Below, one piece after another: positions 45,348 to 54,744 of a DNA stretch of 64,000 bases (positions are counted from its first letter, which is position 1; each line of letters starts with the position of its first letter). A program made the position numbers and the translations under genes. This DNA comes from Stenotrophomonas sp. ISL-67. Lineage in GTDB: Bacteria > Pseudomonadota > Gammaproteobacteria > Xanthomonadales > Xanthomonadaceae. The stretch lies in assembly GCF_018612915.1 (NCBI RefSeq), contig NZ_JAGGRL010000006.1:186001-250000 (forward strand). The letters are read 5' to 3'. A model generated the notes under the pieces. The model saw only the letters and a program-made list of their open reading frames with translations, had not been told where the DNA came from and ran no database searches.

Positions 45348-45928
45348 GCGCGGCCGTGCTCGAATGGTCGGCAGTGGTGGCCAGCCTGCTCGGGGTGTGG
45401 CTGATGGCGCGCCGGCGCATGCTGGCGTGGCCGGTCGGGCTGCTTGCGGTGGGCCTGTACGCCACGGTGTTCATCGAAGCGCGGCTGTATTCGGACAGCC
45501 TGCTGCAGGTGGCCTTCGGGGGCTTCCTGCTGTATGGCTGGCTGAGCTGGCACCGGCACGCCGAACAGGACGGTGCCATCGTGATCGTGCCGCTGCCGCG
45601 CCAGCTGCTGCTGCGCGACCTGGCCGTGGGCATCGGCTTCGGCGTGGCGCTGGGCGCGGCCATGCACACCTGGACCAACGCCGCGCTGCCGTGGCTGGAC
45701 GCCATGCTGGCCGCGCTGAGCCTGGTGGCGCAGTGGTGGCAGGCAAGGCGGCACGTGGCCACCTGGTGGCTGTGGATCGTGGTCGACGTGGTGTACGTGG
45801 GCATGTACCTGGTCAAGTCGTTGGACGTTACCGCCGGCCTGTACCTGGTCTTCATCGGCCTGGCGGTGATGGGGCTGCGCGCGTGGTCGGCGGCCCGCGA
45901 TGAAGGGGCCGTGCTGAAACCGCGTTAG
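45344..45928 (+). CDS. pnuC: PnuC/PnuT-family vitamin transporter, probable thiamine
   Basis: A 194-aa inner-membrane protein with seven hydrophobic segments and the PnuC signatures WPVGLLAVGLYATVFIEARLYSD and YGWLSW (WxxW-like). It facilitates entry of an unphosphorylated vitamin. GTG 45344 overlaps the receptor stop (GTGA), so translation is coupled and expression is governed by the TPP riboswitch. This context argues for thiamine (PnuT) rather than nicotinamide riboside. An AraC gene starts 10 bp after its stop. Confidence 0.93.
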   Translation: MSAAVLEWSAVVASLLGVWLMARRRMLAWPVGLLAVGLYATVFIEARLYSDSLLQVAFGGFLLYGWLSWHRHAEQDGAIVIVPLPRQLLLRDLAVGIGFGVALGAAMHTWTNAALPWLDAMLAALSLVAQWWQARRHVATWWLWIVVDVVYVGMYLVKSLDVTAGLYLVFIGLAVMGLRAWSAARDEGAVLKPR

Positions 45929-45938
45929 CCTGTACGGC

Positions 45939-46409
45939 ATGAACCAGACCCCCGAACTGCTGCGCCGACTGCTGCGGGCCAAGGACCACATGGATCGTGC
46001 CCCGCAGGAAACGTGGCCGATCGCACGGCTGGCGCAGGTCAGTGCGGTGTCGGAGGCCTACTTCGCGCGGCAGTTCCGCCAGGCGTTCGGGCTGCCGCCA
46101 CACCGCTACCTGCTCACCCGGCGCATCGAACGCGCCGTGGCGCTGTGCCGCGATACCGACCTGCCGATCACGGAGATCGCACTGCAGACCGGCTGGAGCA
46201 GCCTGGGCACGTTCGGGCGGATCTTCCGCGACATCACCGGGCAGAGCCCGGGCGAGCTGCGCGCCCGCCTGTTGCCGGGTACCGCCGTGCCGGCGCCGGA
46301 GTGCATCGCGCGGGCCGCCAGCCGACCCGACCTCAAGACCTCAGTTTCGGAGAAGCGGCTGGGTGGCGGCGGGAGTAAAAAGGACGCTCACACACCGGAG
46401 GTCACATGA
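45939..46409 (+). CDS. AraC-family transcriptional regulator, HTH only
   Basis: A 156-aa protein with only the AraC DNA-binding domain (residues ~10-105): two HTH units, LAQVSAVSEAYFARQFRQAFG and ITEIALQTGWSSLGTFGRIF, with the FRDITGQSPGELR end. The remaining 50 residues are low in structure and carry no sensor domain. Small AraC proteins of this type are often paired with a VOC gene, as here (4-bp overlap). It starts 10 bp after pnuC, so read-through from the TPP-controlled operon is possible. Confidence 0.88.
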   Translation: MNQTPELLRRLLRAKDHMDRAPQETWPIARLAQVSAVSEAYFARQFRQAFGLPPHRYLLTRRIERAVALCRDTDLPITEIALQTGWSSLGTFGRIFRDITGQSPGELRARLLPGTAVPAPECIARAASRPDLKTSVSEKRLGGGGSKKDAHTPEVT

Positions 46410-46816
46410 GCCAGGGCATTGAAGTAGTGGGGTTGTATGTGCGCGACCAGCAGGAAGCGCTGGATTTCTACGTGGGCAAGCTGGGTTTTGCGGTACACAC
46501 CGACGCTGGCAATGGCGACTACCGCTGGCTGACCGTGCAGCACCCGGACCAGCCGGGCTTCCAGCTCGGCCTGTTCCGCCCGGGCCCGCCGGTGCACGAT
46601 GCGGCCACCGCGCAGGCGTTGAACGCATTGGTGGCCAAAGGCGCGATGCCGCCACTGGTGTTGACGGTGGACGATTGCCAGGCCACCTACGACCGCTGGT
46701 CGGCCGCCGGGGTGGAGTTCAACCAGGAACCGGTGGAACGCTACGGCACGATGGATGCAGGGTTCCGCGATCCGTCGGGCAATGGGTGGAAGTTGATCCA
46801 GCGCGCGGCGGGTTGA
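46406..46816 (+). CDS. VOC-superfamily (glyoxalase/bleomycin-resistance type) protein
   Basis: A 136-aa protein with the paired beta-alpha-beta units of the VOC fold: VVGLYVRDQQEALDFYVGKLGF, and MDAGFRDPSGNGWKLIQ at the end. A metal ligand Glu at the usual final position is replaced by Lys/Leu, so dioxygenase or glyoxalase activity is uncertain; a ligand-binding or resistance role is possible. It starts within the stop of the AraC gene (ATGA), so the two are coupled. Confidence 0.88.
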   Translation: MSQGIEVVGLYVRDQQEALDFYVGKLGFAVHTDAGNGDYRWLTVQHPDQPGFQLGLFRPGPPVHDAATAQALNALVAKGAMPPLVLTVDDCQATYDRWSAAGVEFNQEPVERYGTMDAGFRDPSGNGWKLIQRAAG

Positions 46817-46829
46817 ATTCCTGCTGGGG

Positions 46830-49800
46830 TTACGCGGTCTTGTGCGTGGACTTGTGGCGGAACCTGCGCGACAGCCATTCGCCCAGGTCGTCCATCACGG
46901 TGAACGCGGCCGGGATCACGATCAGGCTGAGCAGCGTGGAGGTGATCAGACCACCGATCACGGCAATCGCCATCGGTGCGCGGAAGCTGGAATCGCCGGC
47001 AAAACCCAGCGCGATCGGCATCATGCCGGCGCCCATCGCCAGCGTGGTCATCACGATCGGCTGGGCACGCTTGCGGCAGGCGTCGATCAGCGCATCGTGC
47101 TGGCTCATGCCCTGCTCGTCTTCGGCCATCACCGCGTAGTCCACCAGCAGGATGGAGTTCTTGGTGGCGATGCCGATCAGCATCAGCAAGCCGATCAACG
47201 CCGGCAGCGAGAGCATGTTCTGGGTGATCAGCAGCGCACCAAACGCACCACCCGCGCACAACGGCACCGCCGCCAGGATGGTGACCGGCATCAAGACGTG
47301 GTTGAACAGCAGCAACAGCACCATGTAGATGCAGATCAGGCCGGCGGCCATGGCCAGCATGAAGCCGATGAACAGCTCCACGAACACTTCGGCATCGCCG
47401 GTGTTGAGGAAGGTCACGCCCGGCGGCAGCTGCTTGACGCTGGGCAGCGCCTGCACTTCGGTCATCACATCACCCAGCGGGCGGCCGTTGAGCTCGGCGG
47501 TGAGCGTCACGTTGCGCTGGCGCTGGTAGCGCGAAATCTGCGACGGGCCACTGCCCTGGCGGATCTCGGCCACCGCCGCGAGCGGCACCGGGCCGTCGCG
47601 GCCGGGTACGCGCAGCTGCCCGATCAGCGCCGGGTTGGCCAGCGTAGCCTCAGCGAAGCCGACGCGGATCGGCACCTGCCGGTCCGGCAGGTTGAGCTTG
47701 GCCAGGCGCTGCTCGTAATCGCCGGCGGTGGCGATGCGCGCGGCTTCCGCGATGTCCTGCGTGGCCACGCCGAGGTCGGCGGCGCGCGCGGCATTGGGCA
47801 CGATCTGCAGTTCCGGGCGCAGCAGCGAGGCGGTGGAGGTCACGCTGCCCAGGCCCTGGATACCGCGCAGGTCGCGTTCGAGCGCGGTGGAGGCGTCCTG
47901 CAGGCGCTGCGGGTCATCACCGGACAGCACCAGCTGCAGCAGGTTGCCCGGCTCTGAGCTGACATAGCTCACGCGCACGCCGGGCAGGTTGGCCAAGCGC
48001 TCGCGCGCGTCGCGTTCCAGCGCGCGCTGGTCGCGGTCGCGGTCGTCAGCCACGCCCCAATCCAGGATCAACGTGGCCTTGCGCGGTTCACCCACGCCGG
48101 TGGCGCTGGGGTCGCCCAGGTCGAGCACGGCGCCCACGGCGGTGTAGACCTGCTTCAGCTCGGGCATGTCCTTGAGCAGCGCGCGCGCCCGCTCGGCCAC
48201 CGCCACGGTTTCCTGCAGGCGGGTGCCCGGCGGCAGTTCCAGATTGAGGTTGCTGCGGCCCAGGTCCGACTGCGGAATGAAAGTGGCCGGGATGAACGGC
48301 ACCAGCGCCAGCGAGGCCACGAACAGGCCGGTGGCCAGCCACAGCGTGCGGCCACGGTAGCGCAGTGCGGCGTCCACCCAGCCCAGGTACCAGGTCATCA
48401 GCTTCGATTCGGGCTTCTCCTCACCATGCGGTTTCAGGAGATAGGCCGCCATCATCGGCGTGAGCAGGCGCGCCACCAGCAGCGAGAACAGCACCGCCGT
48501 GGCGGCGGTCCAGCCGAATTCGCGGAAGAACTTGCCGGCAATGCCGGGCATGAACGCCACCGGCACGAACACCGCCGCCAGGGTCAGCGAGGTGGCGATC
48601 ACCGCGTTGCCGATCTCGCCCGCCGCTTCGCGCGCCGCTTCCAGCGGTGGCTTGCCCATGCGCAGGTGGCGCACGATGTTTTCGATCTCCACGATCGCAT
48701 CGTCCACCAGGATGCCCACCACCACCGACAGCGCCAGCAGGGTGATGATGTTCAGGGTGAAGCCGAAGAAGTACATCACCGCGAAGGTGGGAATGATCGA
48801 CAGCGGCAGCGCCAGGGCAGACACCCAGGTCGCGCGCCAATCGCGCAGGAACAGCCACACCACCAGCAGGGCCAGCAGTGCGCCTTCCCACAGCATGGTC
48901 ATCGACGAATCGTAGGAGCGGTGGGTTTCATCGATCGCGGTGGTGACCAGCCGGAAATCGATCCCCGGGTGCTCGGCCTTGATCCTGTCCAGCGCGGCGT
49001 GCACGCCGGCTTCCACCTTCACTTCGCTCGAACCACGCGTGCGCGACATCGAGAACGCGACCACCTTTTCGCCATCCAGCAGCGCCGCTTCGGTCGGATC
49101 GGCCGCCGCGTCGGTCACCTTGGCTAGGGTGGAAAGGCGCACCGCGCGGCCGTCCGGCAGCGCAATGGAGTAATCGCGCAGCGCCTGAGCGTCGCCCACC
49201 GTGCCCAGGGTACGGATGGTCTGCTGCGCGCCTTCTATCTCGGCCTTGCCGCCGGCGCGCTCGACCTGGATACGGGCCAGCTGCTGCGACACATCACCGG
49301 CGGTGATGCCCATTGCGATCAAGGCATTCGGGTCCAGGTCCACCCGCACCTGGCGCTGTACGCCCCCCACGCGGGTCACCCGGGCCACGCCCGGCACGCC
49401 GTACATGGCGCGCGCGATGTCGCGGTCGACGAACCAGCTGGCTTCGTCGGGGGTCATGTGCGGGGCAACCAGCGCGTAGGTCATCAGCGACCCGCCGATG
49501 TCCACCTTGGAAATCACCGGTTCCTGGATGTCCTGCGGCAGGTCGGTGCGGATGCGGGTGACCGCATCACGGGTGTCGTCCAGCGCGGTGGCCAGGTCGG
49601 CTTCCAGCTGGAACTCGATGGTGGTGGTGCTGACGCCTTCGCTGACCGAGGAGATCACGCGCTTGACGTTGTTCACGGTGGCCACCGAGTCCTCGACCTT
49701 GCGGGTGACCTCGGCCTCCAGCTGGCTGGGCGACGCGCCCGGCTGGGTCACGGTGACCGTGGTCATCGGGAAGGCGATGTCGGGAAAGCGTGCCACCGGC

Positions 49801-49895
49801 AACTGGTAGAAGCCCCACAGACCGGCCACGCACAGCACGAAGAAGATCAGCAGCGCAGGCAACGGGCGCTTGATCGCCCAGGCGGAGATATTCAT
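46830..49895 (-). CDS. RND multidrug efflux pump inner-membrane subunit (HAE1/AcrB family)
   Basis: A 1021-aa proton-driven exporter. Twelve membrane segments in the RND pattern, with two large periplasmic loops. Signatures: N-terminal PLPALLIFFVLCVAGLWGFYQLPVARFPDI, the proton-relay aspartates in ILVDDAIVEIEN, and GNAVIATSLTLAAVFVPVAFMPGIAG. The sequence is closer to the MdtBC/metal-independent HAE1 type than to CusA (no Met cluster seen). Its ATG overlaps the adaptor stop (ATGA). The operon order is tetR-adaptor-pump on the minus strand with no outer-membrane factor here. Confidence 0.95.
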   Translation of the reverse strand: MNISAWAIKRPLPALLIFFVLCVAGLWGFYQLPVARFPDIAFPMTTVTVTQPGASPSQLEAEVTRKVEDSVATVNNVKRVISSVSEGVSTTTIEFQLEADLATALDDTRDAVTRIRTDLPQDIQEPVISKVDIGGSLMTYALVAPHMTPDEASWFVDRDIARAMYGVPGVARVTRVGGVQRQVRVDLDPNALIAMGITAGDVSQQLARIQVERAGGKAEIEGAQQTIRTLGTVGDAQALRDYSIALPDGRAVRLSTLAKVTDAAADPTEAALLDGEKVVAFSMSRTRGSSEVKVEAGVHAALDRIKAEHPGIDFRLVTTAIDETHRSYDSSMTMLWEGALLALLVVWLFLRDWRATWVSALALPLSIIPTFAVMYFFGFTLNIITLLALSVVVGILVDDAIVEIENIVRHLRMGKPPLEAAREAAGEIGNAVIATSLTLAAVFVPVAFMPGIAGKFFREFGWTAATAVLFSLLVARLLTPMMAAYLLKPHGEEKPESKLMTWYLGWVDAALRYRGRTLWLATGLFVASLALVPFIPATFIPQSDLGRSNLNLELPPGTRLQETVAVAERARALLKDMPELKQVYTAVGAVLDLGDPSATGVGEPRKATLILDWGVADDRDRDQRALERDARERLANLPGVRVSYVSSEPGNLLQLVLSGDDPQRLQDASTALERDLRGIQGLGSVTSTASLLRPELQIVPNAARAADLGVATQDIAEAARIATAGDYEQRLAKLNLPDRQVPIRVGFAEATLANPALIGQLRVPGRDGPVPLAAVAEIRQGSGPSQISRYQRQRNVTLTAELNGRPLGDVMTEVQALPSVKQLPPGVTFLNTGDAEVFVELFIGFMLAMAAGLICIYMVLLLLFNHVLMPVTILAAVPLCAGGAFGALLITQNMLSLPALIGLLMLIGIATKNSILLVDYAVMAEDEQGMSQHDALIDACRKRAQPIVMTTLAMGAGMMPIALGFAGDSSFRAPMAIAVIGGLITSTLLSLIVIPAAFTVMDDLGEWLSRRFRHKSTHKTA

Positions 49896-50983
49896 TTGGC
49901 GGCAGCCTTGGCATCGGCCACTACGCGCACGCGGTCGCCTTCACCCAGGAAGCCGGCGCCTTCCACCACCACCCGGTCGCCGGCCTTCAGCCCTTCCACG
50001 ATCGCAGTGCGACCCTGCACGGCCTGGCCGGTACGCACGCGCAGGCGCGCGGCCTGCTGCTTGTCGTTCACGCTGAACACGTAGCTGTGGCCGTCACGCT
50101 GCACGATCGCGGCGGTCGGCACGGTCAACGCGGGACCTTCCCCTGTGACGATGCGGCCTTCCACATAAACACCGGGCTTGAGCGTGCCCGGTTCGGGCAG
50201 GTCGGCAAAGAGGGTGCCGGTGCGGGTCTGCGCGTCCACGCCCGGGGTGACCGCACGGATGCGGCCGGTGACCACCGCATCCGCATAGGGCAGCTCCACG
50301 GTATTGCCCACGGCCACGCCGGTGAGCTGGTCTTCCGGCAGCTCGGCGCGCCATTCCAGGCGGCCATCGCGGATCAGGCGCAGCAGCTCGGTACCGGCCG
50401 AGACCACCTGGCCGGGCTGCACCAGGCGCTTGGAGATCAGACCGTCAGCCGGCGCGCGCAGGTCGGCGAAGTCACGGCGCAGCTGCGCCGCATCGCGCGA
50501 TGCACGCGCGGTGGCGGTCTGCGCTTCGGCGTTGATGCGGTTGGCACGCAGTTCGTCCAGGCTGCTTTCGCTGATCAGCTTCTGCGCCGCCAGCTTCTCG
50601 CTGCGCTGGTAGTTCAGGCGCGCCAGTTCCTGCGCCGCCTGCGCCTGCTTGAGCGAGGCATCGGCCTGGGCCAGTTCGCTGTCCAGGGTGCGGTGGTCCA
50701 GCTGCAGCAGCACCTGGCCCTTCTTCACCCACTGGCCCACCTCCACCGGCAACGCGGTCACGCGCTGGCCGCTGATTTCCACGCCCAGCTGCATTTCCTC
50801 ATAGGCGGTGACCGGGCCGGAGACCAGCACGGTGCGCGCCATGGTCTGCTGCTGCACGGGTGCCAGCGACACCGGCAGCGCCGAGCTTGCGGCAGCGTCG
50901 GCCTTGTCGTCTTTGTTGCCGCAGGCCGCGAGCAACGCGGCCACCAGCAGGAGGGAAGTGCAGCGGAAAAGAGAGGCGCGCAT
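49892..50983 (-). CDS. RND efflux periplasmic adaptor (membrane-fusion protein), lipoprotein
   Basis: A 363-aa adaptor with a lipoprotein signal ending LAAC (Cys21). Then come a lipoyl-type half-motif (GQWVKKGQVLLQLD), an alpha-helical hairpin (~90-150, ADASLKQAQAAQELARLNYQRS), the second half (RAPADGLISKRLVQPGQVVSAG), a beta-barrel and a C-terminal domain. It links the pump to an outer-membrane channel. ATG 50983 begins the signal peptide. It is coupled to the pump gene (4-bp overlap) and preceded by a hexanucleotide repeat. Confidence 0.93.
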   Translation of the reverse strand: MRASLFRCTSLLLVAALLAACGNKDDKADAAASSALPVSLAPVQQQTMARTVLVSGPVTAYEEMQLGVEISGQRVTALPVEVGQWVKKGQVLLQLDHRTLDSELAQADASLKQAQAAQELARLNYQRSEKLAAQKLISESSLDELRANRINAEAQTATARASRDAAQLRRDFADLRAPADGLISKRLVQPGQVVSAGTELLRLIRDGRLEWRAELPEDQLTGVAVGNTVELPYADAVVTGRIRAVTPGVDAQTRTGTLFADLPEPGTLKPGVYVEGRIVTGEGPALTVPTAAIVQRDGHSYVFSVNDKQQAARLRVRTGQAVQGRTAIVEGLKAGDRVVVEGAGFLGEGDRVRVVADAKAAAK

Positions 50984-51014
50984 CAGTGAGCTTCCGTGTC
51001 GGAACTGCGGTAAC

Positions 51015-51045
51015 AAGGGAAAGGGAAAGGGAAAGGGAAAGGGAA
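51015..51045. repeat. AAGGGA hexanucleotide tandem repeat
   Basis: Five exact copies of AAGGGA plus one base, directly adjoining the tetR stop codon and 31 bp before the adaptor start. On the transcribed minus strand it reads TCCCTT repeats within the tetR-adaptor spacer. Confidence 0.9.
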
Positions 51046-51678
51046 TCAGGTTGCGCGGGCCAGGCGCTGTTCGATGCCGTCCAGCATCAGACCCAGGCCC
51101 TGTTCGAAGCGCGCGTCGAAATCGACCTCGCTCCAGACCTCGCGGGCGCTCCAGCAATGCGGGAAGCGCGCCTCGGCCAGGGCCATGAATGCCTCGCCGA
51201 GCGCCTCCATGCTGCCGTCGCCGGGCCAGGACTGTTCTTCGATCACAAAGCCCATCGCGTAATACACCATGTCCAGCGACGCGGTCGCGGCAAAGCGCAC
51301 CGACGCCCCGGCGCCGACCAGCGCGGCGATGCTGGCTTCGCCTACCCGCAGCACGTTCTCGGTGGCCAGGAAGGTGCCGGCGTACACCCGCGCGCCATCG
51401 CGGCGTGCCTTGAAGGCCGTGCGGAACTCGCGGGCGATCTGCAGCAGCGTCTGCCGCCAGGGTTGGCCGTCGGGGATGTGGCGGGCCACCTCCACGATCA
51501 TGGCGTCGGCCATGGCGTCCACCAACGCCTGTTTGCTCTTGAAGTGCCAGTACAGCGACGGCGCGCGGATGCCCAGCATGCAGGCCACCTTGCGCAGGGT
51601 CACGCCCTCCATGCCGGCTTCGTCGAGAAGCTTGAAGGCGGCCGCGACGATGTTGTCCCGGGCGATGGGCTTGCGCAA
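51046..51678 (-). CDS. TetR-family repressor of the RND operon
   Basis: A 210-aa regulator: HTH at ~8-55 (AACMLGIRAPSLYWHFKSKQALVDAMADAM), with the TetR-class 'APSLYWHFKNK' signature and a C-terminal TetR_C-type ligand domain. The start is a TTG at 51678, with no good ribosome site, so expression is probably low. It lies directly upstream of the adaptor and pump on the same strand. Two palindromic operators are just upstream of the start, so it should repress its own operon. The inducer is unknown. Confidence 0.92.
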   Translation of the reverse strand: MRKPIARDNIVAAAFKLLDEAGMEGVTLRKVACMLGIRAPSLYWHFKSKQALVDAMADAMIVEVARHIPDGQPWRQTLLQIAREFRTAFKARRDGARVYAGTFLATENVLRVGEASIAALVGAGASVRFAATASLDMVYYAMGFVIEEQSWPGDGSMEALGEAFMALAEARFPHCWSAREVWSEVDFDARFEQGLGLMLDGIEQRLARAT

Positions 51679-51690
51679 TTGGGGGGCTAC

Positions 51691-51725
51691 CTAACGTTGT
51701 TAGGGGGCGAATCTAACAGTGTTAG
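51691..51725. promoter_or_regulatory. Two TetR operators
   Basis: CTAAC-GTT-GTTAG (51691-51703) and CTAAC-AGT-GTTAG (51713-51725) share perfect 5-bp arms and a 3-bp spacer, with centres 22 bp apart (about two helical turns). They lie 13-47 bp upstream of the tetR start. Confidence 0.85.
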
Positions 51726-51783
51726 GTTTGCTCGCGCAAGCGCCGTGGGACCTCACCGCGACGGGATGGAAGCCGGCACCGCA

Positions 51784-52999
51784 TCAGCCAGGCAGACGCC
51801 ATGCGATGGAGGTGGCCACACACCACAGTACGATCCACAGCGACGGCAACCGTGCGAATGCCAGCAACGCGAAACCAACCGCAGCGATGGCTGCATCCAT
51901 CGGCCCGTCCAGTCCTGCGGTCAGGACCGGATCGTAGAACGCCGCGGCCAACAGCCCCACGACCGCCGCATTGACGCCGGCCATGGCGCTCGTAGCAAGG
52001 CGGTGCCGACAGACCTGCGCCCAGAACGGGAGCACCGCCAGCAGCAGCACCAGGCAGAAACACCGCGACCAGCGCGACCACGGCACCGATGATAGCAGGC
52101 AGCCCCAACGGCACTTCGGCGCCGAGAAAGGCAACCAGTGAGAACATCGGCCCAGGCACCGCCTGCGCCGCTCCATACCCGGCCAGGAAGGTGTCCGAAC
52201 TCAGCCAGCCACTGTCGACGACGCTGGTCTGCAGCAACGGCAGGACGACATGCCCACCCCCGAACACGAGACTCCCCGCCTGGTAGAACGCACTCGCCAT
52301 GCCGGACGTCGTCGGCACCGCCGACGGCGGGAATACCACAGCGGCAAGCAATCCGATCGCGAACAGCGCGAGACAGGCGACGGAGACGCGGCCATCGTAA
52401 CGAACGGGGAACACAGCGGGATCGGACGGACGGACGTGGCGACACAGCCAGGCGCCCAGGAAGCCGCCCAGGACAATGGCAACGAGTTGCACCCATGCGC
52501 TGCCGGCCAACGACGTCAGCACCACCACGCCACCGGCGATCAACAATCGCCGGGCATCTGGAGCAAGTTGTCGCGACATGCCGATCAGGCCGTGCGCGAC
52601 GACAGCCACGGCAACCAGCTTCAAACCATGCAACGCGGCGGCACCGACACCGTGGCCCAGCAATGGGGCCAGAGACACCAGCCCGAACATCAACAGTGCG
52701 GAGGGCAACGTGAATGCCAGGAAGGCGGCGCCAGCGCCGGACCAACCACCGCGGAACAGACCGATGGCCAGACCCATCTGGCTGCTGGCGGGACCTGGCA
52801 GGAACTGGCACACCGCCAGCAACTGCCCGAAGCGGGCGTCGTCCAGCCAACCACGACGCCTGACGAACTCCTCGCGCATGTAGCCGATGTGCGCGATCGG
52901 GCCGCCGAAAGAGGTCAGTCCGAGCTTGAGGAACGCAACGAAGACTTCGCTCGTGCGCCCCGGCGCGCCTGCCGGGCCTTGGGATTCAGCTGCCTTCAT
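51784..52999 (-). pseudogene. chrA: Chromate transporter ChrA, frameshifted
   Basis: A bidomain ChrA-type chromate efflux protein split by one frameshift. The first part (to about residue 315) reads well: LKLGLTSFGGPIAHIGYMREEFV, FLPGPASSQMG, and a second-domain VFGGGHVVLPLLQ with AVPGPMFS. It then loses homology after VALVAVFLPG near position 52050. The normal continuation (LLLAVLPFWAQV, AGVNAAVVGLLAAAFYDPV) is in the neighbouring frame and ends at 51784. The net shift is +1/-2. Either the gene is inactive or there is a sequencing error. The start is uncertain (ATG 52999 or 53041). Confidence 0.8.
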
Positions 53000-53069
53000 G
53001 GTGGTTGGGATTCTCCTGCATGGGTTGTCCCACCCTTTCATACCCCTATTCCAGAATCATGGCGCCGAT

Positions 53070-53450
53070 CTACCTGGCCATCCCGTTCCATAGTGCTGGG
53101 GACGCCGCCAACCATGCCAGCGCATCCGGCTGGCTATCGAACGCGCGGAACTGTGGGTGGCCACGCGCCTCCAGCAGGAACTCGCGGAATCTCCCGGAAT
53201 AGGACTCAGCTGGATCAAAAACCGCAGCGGCACGCAGGCGATAGTTGACCAGGCGCTGTACGAACTCACCCGCGAACCCGGTGTGGAGCTGAAAGAACGC
53301 CAGGGGCAGCGCTCCGGCATCCAGGAGCAGCAAATCGGTATGAGCGTCGCTGCAGGCATACGCCAGCGCCATGGCATCCCGGACGTCGGTGATGCCGCCA
53401 GTGCACGCCACGATGTTTGAATCGGCATTGTTGACCAGCTGAAATTTCAT
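53070..53450 (-). CDS. DUF4180 protein
   Basis: A 126-aa cytoplasmic protein resembling the DUF4180 family: starts MKFQLVNNADSNIVAC, then DAMALAYACSDAHTDLLLLD, FFQLHTGFAGEFVQRLVNYRLRAAAVFD and GRFREFLLEA, in the family's order. The family is of unknown function; members sit near stress or regulatory genes. ATG 53450 gives the usual start. The ~230 bp upstream to 53680 shows no credible gene. Confidence 0.75.
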   Translation of the reverse strand: MKFQLVNNADSNIVACTGGITDVRDAMALAYACSDAHTDLLLLDAGALPLAFFQLHTGFAGEFVQRLVNYRLRAAAVFDPAESYSGRFREFLLEARGHPQFRAFDSQPDALAWLAASPALWNGMAR

Positions 53451-53680
53451 GCGCACCGCCAAACCGCCTGATGGACGGACCTGCAGCTCACCACAGGGTG
53501 GACTGCTACTTGTTACAGCGCGATCTTAGGTCCGCCAGGTCCGGCCAACAAGCGGCTTATGCGCGGACCAACTACCCCTCCCTCCAAACATTGCAAACCA
53601 GTGCCCGGATGCCTCATCGCGGTTCCAGAACGGCGTGGAGGCGGCGCGCTACCTGGAATCGAACACGCACGTCGCTTCGC

Positions 53681-54664
53681 TCATATGGCGATGAGGACTT
53701 TACCCATGACAGATCCGGCTTCAAGTGCGCGATGCGCTTCAGCGATCTTTTCCAGACCCACCTTCAAGCCGAAATGGGGCGAATAGGCGCCGCTGGCAAG
53801 GCATGCATTGATGTCCCTGATCGCGTTGTTTTTCGCTTCCTGGGGGACCGAATAGATATACACGAAGCGGAGCACGCATCCGCGCACCATCGCACGCAAC
53901 AGCGGCATTGAAAGCGCATCGGTCGCGTGCGCCGTCGCATAAGCGCTGATAACTCCGCCAGGGGCGAGGCATGCGAGGTCAAGGTCGAGGTTCGCCTTCA
54001 CATTGACCTCTACGATGCGATCCACGCCTGCATTCTGGGTATGCGCGTTGATCGCGCCAGCGACATCGTCGTTCAGACGGTCCAGCACCAGGTCTGCTCC
54101 GGCCGCGCGGGCAATGATGGCCTGCTCGGGATTCATGACCGTGGTCACAACCCAGGCTCCCGCCCACTTTGCCAGAAGGATGGCGGCGGTGCCGACCACG
54201 CCCGCCCCCCCTTGCACCAACACCCTTCGGCCGTCGATGTCACCATCCGCGAAGAGGCAGCGATGGGCTGTCAGTGCCGGGATACCCAGCGATGCACCCA
54301 CCTCAAAGGAGACATCGTCAGGCAGCGGCACGGCGTGCCCAGCCGGCACCGTCACGAACGCTGCAGCGGTCCCACTCGCCCTTCCGTACTGGGCTTCATA
54401 GATCCAGACCCGCTGCCCCACACGGCCCACCTCTTCCGGGTCGCCAACCGCATCGATGACACCTGCCCCGTCCTGATGGGGAATGATTCGTGGAAATGGC
54501 ATCGGCGAAGAGAACCCTGTGCGGGCCTTGAGGTCTGTGGGATTCAGCCCGGACATGTACACCCGAACCCGAACTTCGCCGGGTCCCGGTTGCGGGGTCG
54601 GCAACTCTGCGACACAAAGCACCTCATCGGCCGGGCCCTGGCGGTCGTAATACGCAGCTCTCAT
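53681..54664 (-). CDS. Zinc-independent quinone oxidoreductase (MDR, zeta-crystallin-like)
   Basis: A 327-aa NADPH-dependent oxidoreductase. N-terminal GroES-like domain (~1-120, GEVRVRVYMSGLNPTDLKAR); Rossmann domain with VLVQGGAGVVGTAAILLAKWAGA (NADPH motif GxGxxG-like). The zinc-binding cysteines are absent, as in the QOR subfamily. It probably reduces quinones or enals for detoxification. ATG 54664 has AAAGG upstream. It is divergent from an HxlR regulator with a palindrome between them, so it is probably its target. Confidence 0.92.
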   Translation of the reverse strand: MRAAYYDRQGPADEVLCVAELPTPQPGPGEVRVRVYMSGLNPTDLKARTGFSSPMPFPRIIPHQDGAGVIDAVGDPEEVGRVGQRVWIYEAQYGRASGTAAAFVTVPAGHAVPLPDDVSFEVGASLGIPALTAHRCLFADGDIDGRRVLVQGGAGVVGTAAILLAKWAGAWVVTTVMNPEQAIIARAAGADLVLDRLNDDVAGAINAHTQNAGVDRIVEVNVKANLDLDLACLAPGGVISAYATAHATDALSMPLLRAMVRGCVLRFVYIYSVPQEAKNNAIRDINACLASGAYSPHFGLKVGLEKIAEAHRALEAGSVMGKVLIAI

Positions 54665-54744
54665 GACCTTTCTCTCTGATTGCGAAGGGGTTCCCTTCCG
54701 GGCCAGTACTATCAGAGGCAAGCAACCATTTTACAACCAGGCAC

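Noticed and set aside
53640..53680. tRNA-like T-arm (TTCGATTCCAGG on the minus strand)
   Set aside because: The surrounding stems do not pair and no anticodon arm can be drawn, so it is not a tRNA gene; a degraded fragment cannot be excluded.
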